This document shows, one piece after another, positions 60,301-64,000 of a DNA stretch of 64,000 nucleotides. Source of the stretch: Salvia splendens (Eukaryota; Streptophyta; Magnoliopsida; Lamiales; Lamiaceae); NCBI RefSeq assembly GCF_004379255.2, contig NC_056049.1, positions 16,972,063 to 17,036,062 on the forward strand, written 5' to 3'. The notes below the pieces were generated by a model that saw nothing but the letters and a program-made list of their open reading frames with translations, made no database searches and had not been told where the DNA came from. Both the position numbers and the translations under genes were made by a program. Each line of letters begins with the position of its first letter. Within the stretch, counting starts at the first letter, position 1.

Positions 60301-63300
60301 TGATTTTACTCCACTCTTGTTCACAAAACACATCACTCTTATTCTGATTTTACTTCACTCTTGTTCACAAAACACATCACTCTTACTTGTATTTTATTCC
60401 ACTCTTGTTCACAAAACACATCACTCTTACTCTGATTTTACTTCACTCTTGTTCACAAAACAGATCACTCTTACTGTGTTTTTACTTCACTCTTGTTCAC
60501 AAAACACATCTCTCTTACTCTTATTTTACTTCACTATAGTTCACAAAATACATCACTCTTACTCGTATTTTACTCCACTCTTGTTCACAAAACAAATCAC
60601 TCTTATTCTGATTTTACCTCACTCGTGTTCACAAAACAAATCACTCTTATTCTGATTTTACTTCACTCTTGTTCACAAAACACATCACTCCTACTCTGAT
60701 TTTACTTCACCCTTGTTCACAAAACACATCACTCTTACTAGTATTTTACTCCACTCTTGTTCACAAAACAAATCACTCTTACTCTGATTTTACTTCACTC
60801 TTGTTAACAAAACACATCACTCTTATTCTGATTTTACTTCACTCTTGTTCACAAAACACATCACTCCTACTCTGATTTTACTTCACTCTTGTTCACAAAA
60901 CACATCACTCTTACTCTTATTGTGTGAACAAGATTGAAGTAAAATCACTCTTCACACTTCACTGTTCACTCTTCACTCTTTACTCTTTACTCTTACTCTG
61001 ACATCACTCTTCACTCTTACTCTGATTTTACGTCACTCTTGTTTACAAAACACATCACTCTTACTCTGATTTTACTCCACTCTTGTTTACCAAACGCATC
61101 ACTGTTATGTTGATTTTACTTCAATGTTGATCACAAAACACATCACTCTTATTGTGATTTTACTTCACTCTTGTTCACAATACACATCACTCCTACTCTG
61201 ATTTTACTCCACTCTTGTTCACAAAACACATCACTCTTATTCTGATTTTACTTCACTCTTGTTCACAAAACACATCACTCTTACTTGTATTTTATTCCAC
61301 TCTTGTTCACAAAACACATCACTCTTACTCTGATTTTACTTCACTCTTGTTCACAAAACAGATCACTCTTACTGTGTTTTTACTTCACTCTTGTTCACAA
61401 AACACATCTCTCTTACTCTTATTTTACTTCACTCTTGTTCACAAAATACATCACTCTTACTCGTATTTTACTCCACTCTTGTTCACAAAACAAATCACTC
61501 TTATTCTGATTTTACCTCACTCGTGTTCACAAAACACATCACTCTTACTCATATTTTACTCCACTCTTGTTCACAAAACACATCACTCTTATTCTGATTT
61601 TACTTCACTCTTGTTCACAAAACACATCACTCCTACTCGTATTTTATTCCACTCTTGTTCACAAAACACATCACTCTTACTCTGATTTTACTTCACTCTT
61701 GTTCACAAAACACATCACTCTTACTAGTATTTTACTCCACTCTTGTTCACAAAACAAATCACTCTTACTCTGATTTTACTTCACTCTTGTTAACAAAACA
61801 CATCACTCTTAATCTGATTTTACTTCACTCTTGTTCACAAAACACATCACTCCTACTCTGATTTTACTTCACTCTTGTTCACAAAACACATCACTCTTAC
61901 TAGTATTTTACTCCACTCTTGTTCACAAAACAAATCACTCTTCCTCTGATTTTACTTCACTCTTGTTAACAAAACACATCACTCTTATTCTGATTTTACT
62001 TCACTCTTGTTCACAAAACACATCACTCCTACTCTGATTTTACTTCACTCTTGTTCACAAAACACATCACTCTTACTCTTATTTTGTGAACAAGATTGAA
62101 GTAAAATCACTCTTCACACTTCACTCTTCACTCTTCACTCTTTACTCTTTACTCTGATTTTACGTCACTCTTGTTTACAAAACACATCACTCTTACTCTG
62201 ATTTTACTACACTCTTGTTTACAAAACGCATCACTCTTATGTTGATTTTACTTCAATGTTGATCACAAAACACATCACTCTTATTGTGATTTTACTTCAC
62301 TCTTGTTCACAATACACATCACTCCTACTCTGATTTTACTCCACTCTTGTTCACAAAACACATCACTCTTATTCTGATTTTACTTCACTCTTGTTCACAA
62401 AACACATCACTCTTACTTGTATTTTATTCCACTCTTGTTCACAAAACAGATCACTCTTACTGTGTTTTTACTTCACTCTTGTTCACAAAACACATCTCTC
62501 TTACTCTTATTTTATTTCACACTTGTTCACAAAATACATCACTCTTACTCGTATTTTACTCCACTCTTGTTCACAAAACAAATCACTCTTATTCTGATTT
62601 TACCTCACTTGTGTTCACAAAACACATCACTCTTACTCATATTTTACTCCACCCTTGTTCACAAAACACATCACTCTTACTCGTATTTTATTCCACTCTT
62701 GTTCACAAAACACATCACTCTTACTCTTATTTTACTTCACTCTTGTTCACAAAATACATCACTCTTACTCGTATTTTACTCCACTCTTGTTCACAAAACA
62801 AATCACTCTTATTCTGATTTTACTTCACTCGTGTTCACAAAACACATCACTCTTACTCGTATTTTACTCCACTCTTGTTCACAAAACACATCACTCTTAT
62901 TCTGATTTTACTGCACTCTTGTTCACAAAACTCATCACTCTTACTCGTATTTTATTCCACTCTTAATCACAAAACACATCACTCTTACTCTGATTTTACT
63001 TCACTCTTGTTCACAAAACACATCACTCTTACTCGTATTTTAATCCACTCTTGTTCACAAAACAAATCACTCTTACTCTGATTTTACTTCACTCTTGTTA
63101 ACAAAACACATCACTCTTGCTCTGATTTTACTTCACTCTTGTTCTCAAAACACATCACTCTTACTCTAATTTAACTTCTCTCTTCATCACAAAACACATC
63201 ACTCTTATTCTTATTTTACTTCATTCTTGTTCACCAAACACATCACTCATATTCTGATTTTACTTCAATCTTGTTCATAAAACACATCACTCTTACTCTT

Positions 63301-64000
63301 ATTTTGTGAACAAGATTGAAGTAAAATCACTCTTCACACTTCACTCTTCACTCTCCACTCTTTACTCTTTACTCTTACTCTGACATCACTCTTCACTCTT
63401 ACTCTGATTTTACGTCACTCTTGTTTACAAAACACATCACTCTTACTCTGATTTTACTCCACTCTTGTTTACAAAACGCATCACTCTTATGTTGATTTTA
63501 CTTCAATGTTGATCACAAAACACATCACTCTTATTGTGATTTTACTTCACTCTTGTTCACAATACACATCACTCCTACTCTGATTTTACTCCACTCTTGT
63601 TCACAAAACACATCACTCTTACTCTGATTTTACTTCACTCTTGTTCACAAAACAGATCACTCTTACTGTGTTTTTACTTCACTCTTGTTCACAAAACACA
63701 TCTCTCTTACTCTTATTTTACTTCACTATAGTTCACAAAATACATCACTCTTACTCGTATTTTACTCCACTCTTGTTCACAAAACAAATCACTCTTATTC
63801 TGATTTTACCTCACTCGTGTTCACAAAACACATCACTCTTACTCATATTTTACTCCACTCTTGTTCACAAAACACATCACTCTTACTCTGATTTTACTTC
63901 ACTCTTGTTCACAAAACACATCACTCTTACTAGTATTTTACTCCACTCTTGTTCACAAAACAAATCACTCTTACTCTGATTTACTTCACTCTTGTTAACA

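Larger units (their letters stand above)
50665..64000 (+). repeat. 44-bp satellite array with higher-order repeats
   Basis: About 300 monomers of 44 bp run to the window end. Two main alternating forms exist: TCTGATTTTACTTCACTC and TCGTATTTTACTCCACTC, each followed by TTGTTCACAAAACACATCAC. A marker segment (inverted monomer fragment GTGAACAAGATTGAAGTAAA plus a heptamer block) recurs at 51398, 53058, 54285, 55572, 57218, 58864, 60026, 60924, 62086 and 63306. This gives higher-order units of 1660, 1227, 1287, 1646, 1646, 1162, 898, 1162 and 1220 bp. Three monomers make 132 bases, an exact codon multiple, which explains the many stop-free frames; none is a gene. Confidence 0.97.

Noticed and set aside
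50665..64000. Dozens of overlapping plus-strand ORFs of 60-156 codons with similar hydrophobic products
   Set aside because: They follow the 44-bp monomer read in three frames (132-base period), overlap one another, and lack any domain; they are a by-product of a stop-poor satellite.
50665..64000. Resemblance to a CRISPR array (short regular repeats)
   Set aside because: There are no unique spacers; the whole 44-bp unit repeats, and the context is a plant genome.

Overview
This window is a repeat-dominated stretch of a plant nuclear genome, almost certainly a eudicot. The plant signs are Athila-lineage Ty3/Gypsy retrotransposons with tRNA-Asp-type primer sites, a CACTA (En/Spm) transposase, a Ulp1-like gene of the kind spread through plant genomes, TA-flanked MITEs and a fragment resembling a LEA_2 gene. 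I see no intact host gene, rRNA or functional tRNA. I cannot name the species.

Layout. (1) 1-23850 is a stack of nested, mostly minus-strand retrotransposon remains. Element D (1-4871, gag and protease only, cut by the window edge) appears to sit about 50 bp inside an oppositely oriented LTR of its own family (LTR E, 4872-5740). That LTR interrupts the 3' ORF of element C (5741-10101), which has lost its RT and integrase. C's gag is interrupted by element B (10102-20537), whose own 5' half is missing at a junction with a decayed plus-strand CACTA transposase (20538-about 23845). (2) 23851-38208 is element A, a complete plus-strand Athila-type element of 14.36 kb. It has LTRs of 1495 and 1494 bp, a tRNA-Asp PBS, gag-pol, a 3' env-position ORF and a perfect 5-bp target duplication (ACAAT), and it sits in the CACTA remnant. 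Its LTRs differ at about 21 sites by hand count, so it is young, yet its ORFs carry frameshifts, stops and deletions. (3) 38214-41118 is an AT-rich cluster of related MITEs, one nested in another and carrying a 95-bp tandem array. (4) 41290-50640 holds a small LEA_2-like fragment, a solo-LTR-like insertion and a broken minus-strand Ulp1-like gene. The 5' exons of that gene occur three times in tandem with a period of about 1.64 kb. (5) 50665-64000, continuing past the window, is a 44-bp satellite in higher-order repeats of 0.9-1.66 kb, each marked by an inverted-monomer hairpin and a CACTCTT-type heptamer block.

How the parts connect. The 44-bp satellite is also present as small clusters inside several different introns of the Ulp1-like gene, and the triplicated exon block grades into the large array, so this looks like a satellite caught near its place of origin. 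Elements A and B share non-coding structure that neither D nor C shows: a conserved long hairpin, smaller CTTAG/CTAAG hairpins, and a striking excess of the palindromic octamer CTGRYCAG (22 exact copies in A, 9 in B, against about one expected by chance in each). The last is the least explained signal in the window.
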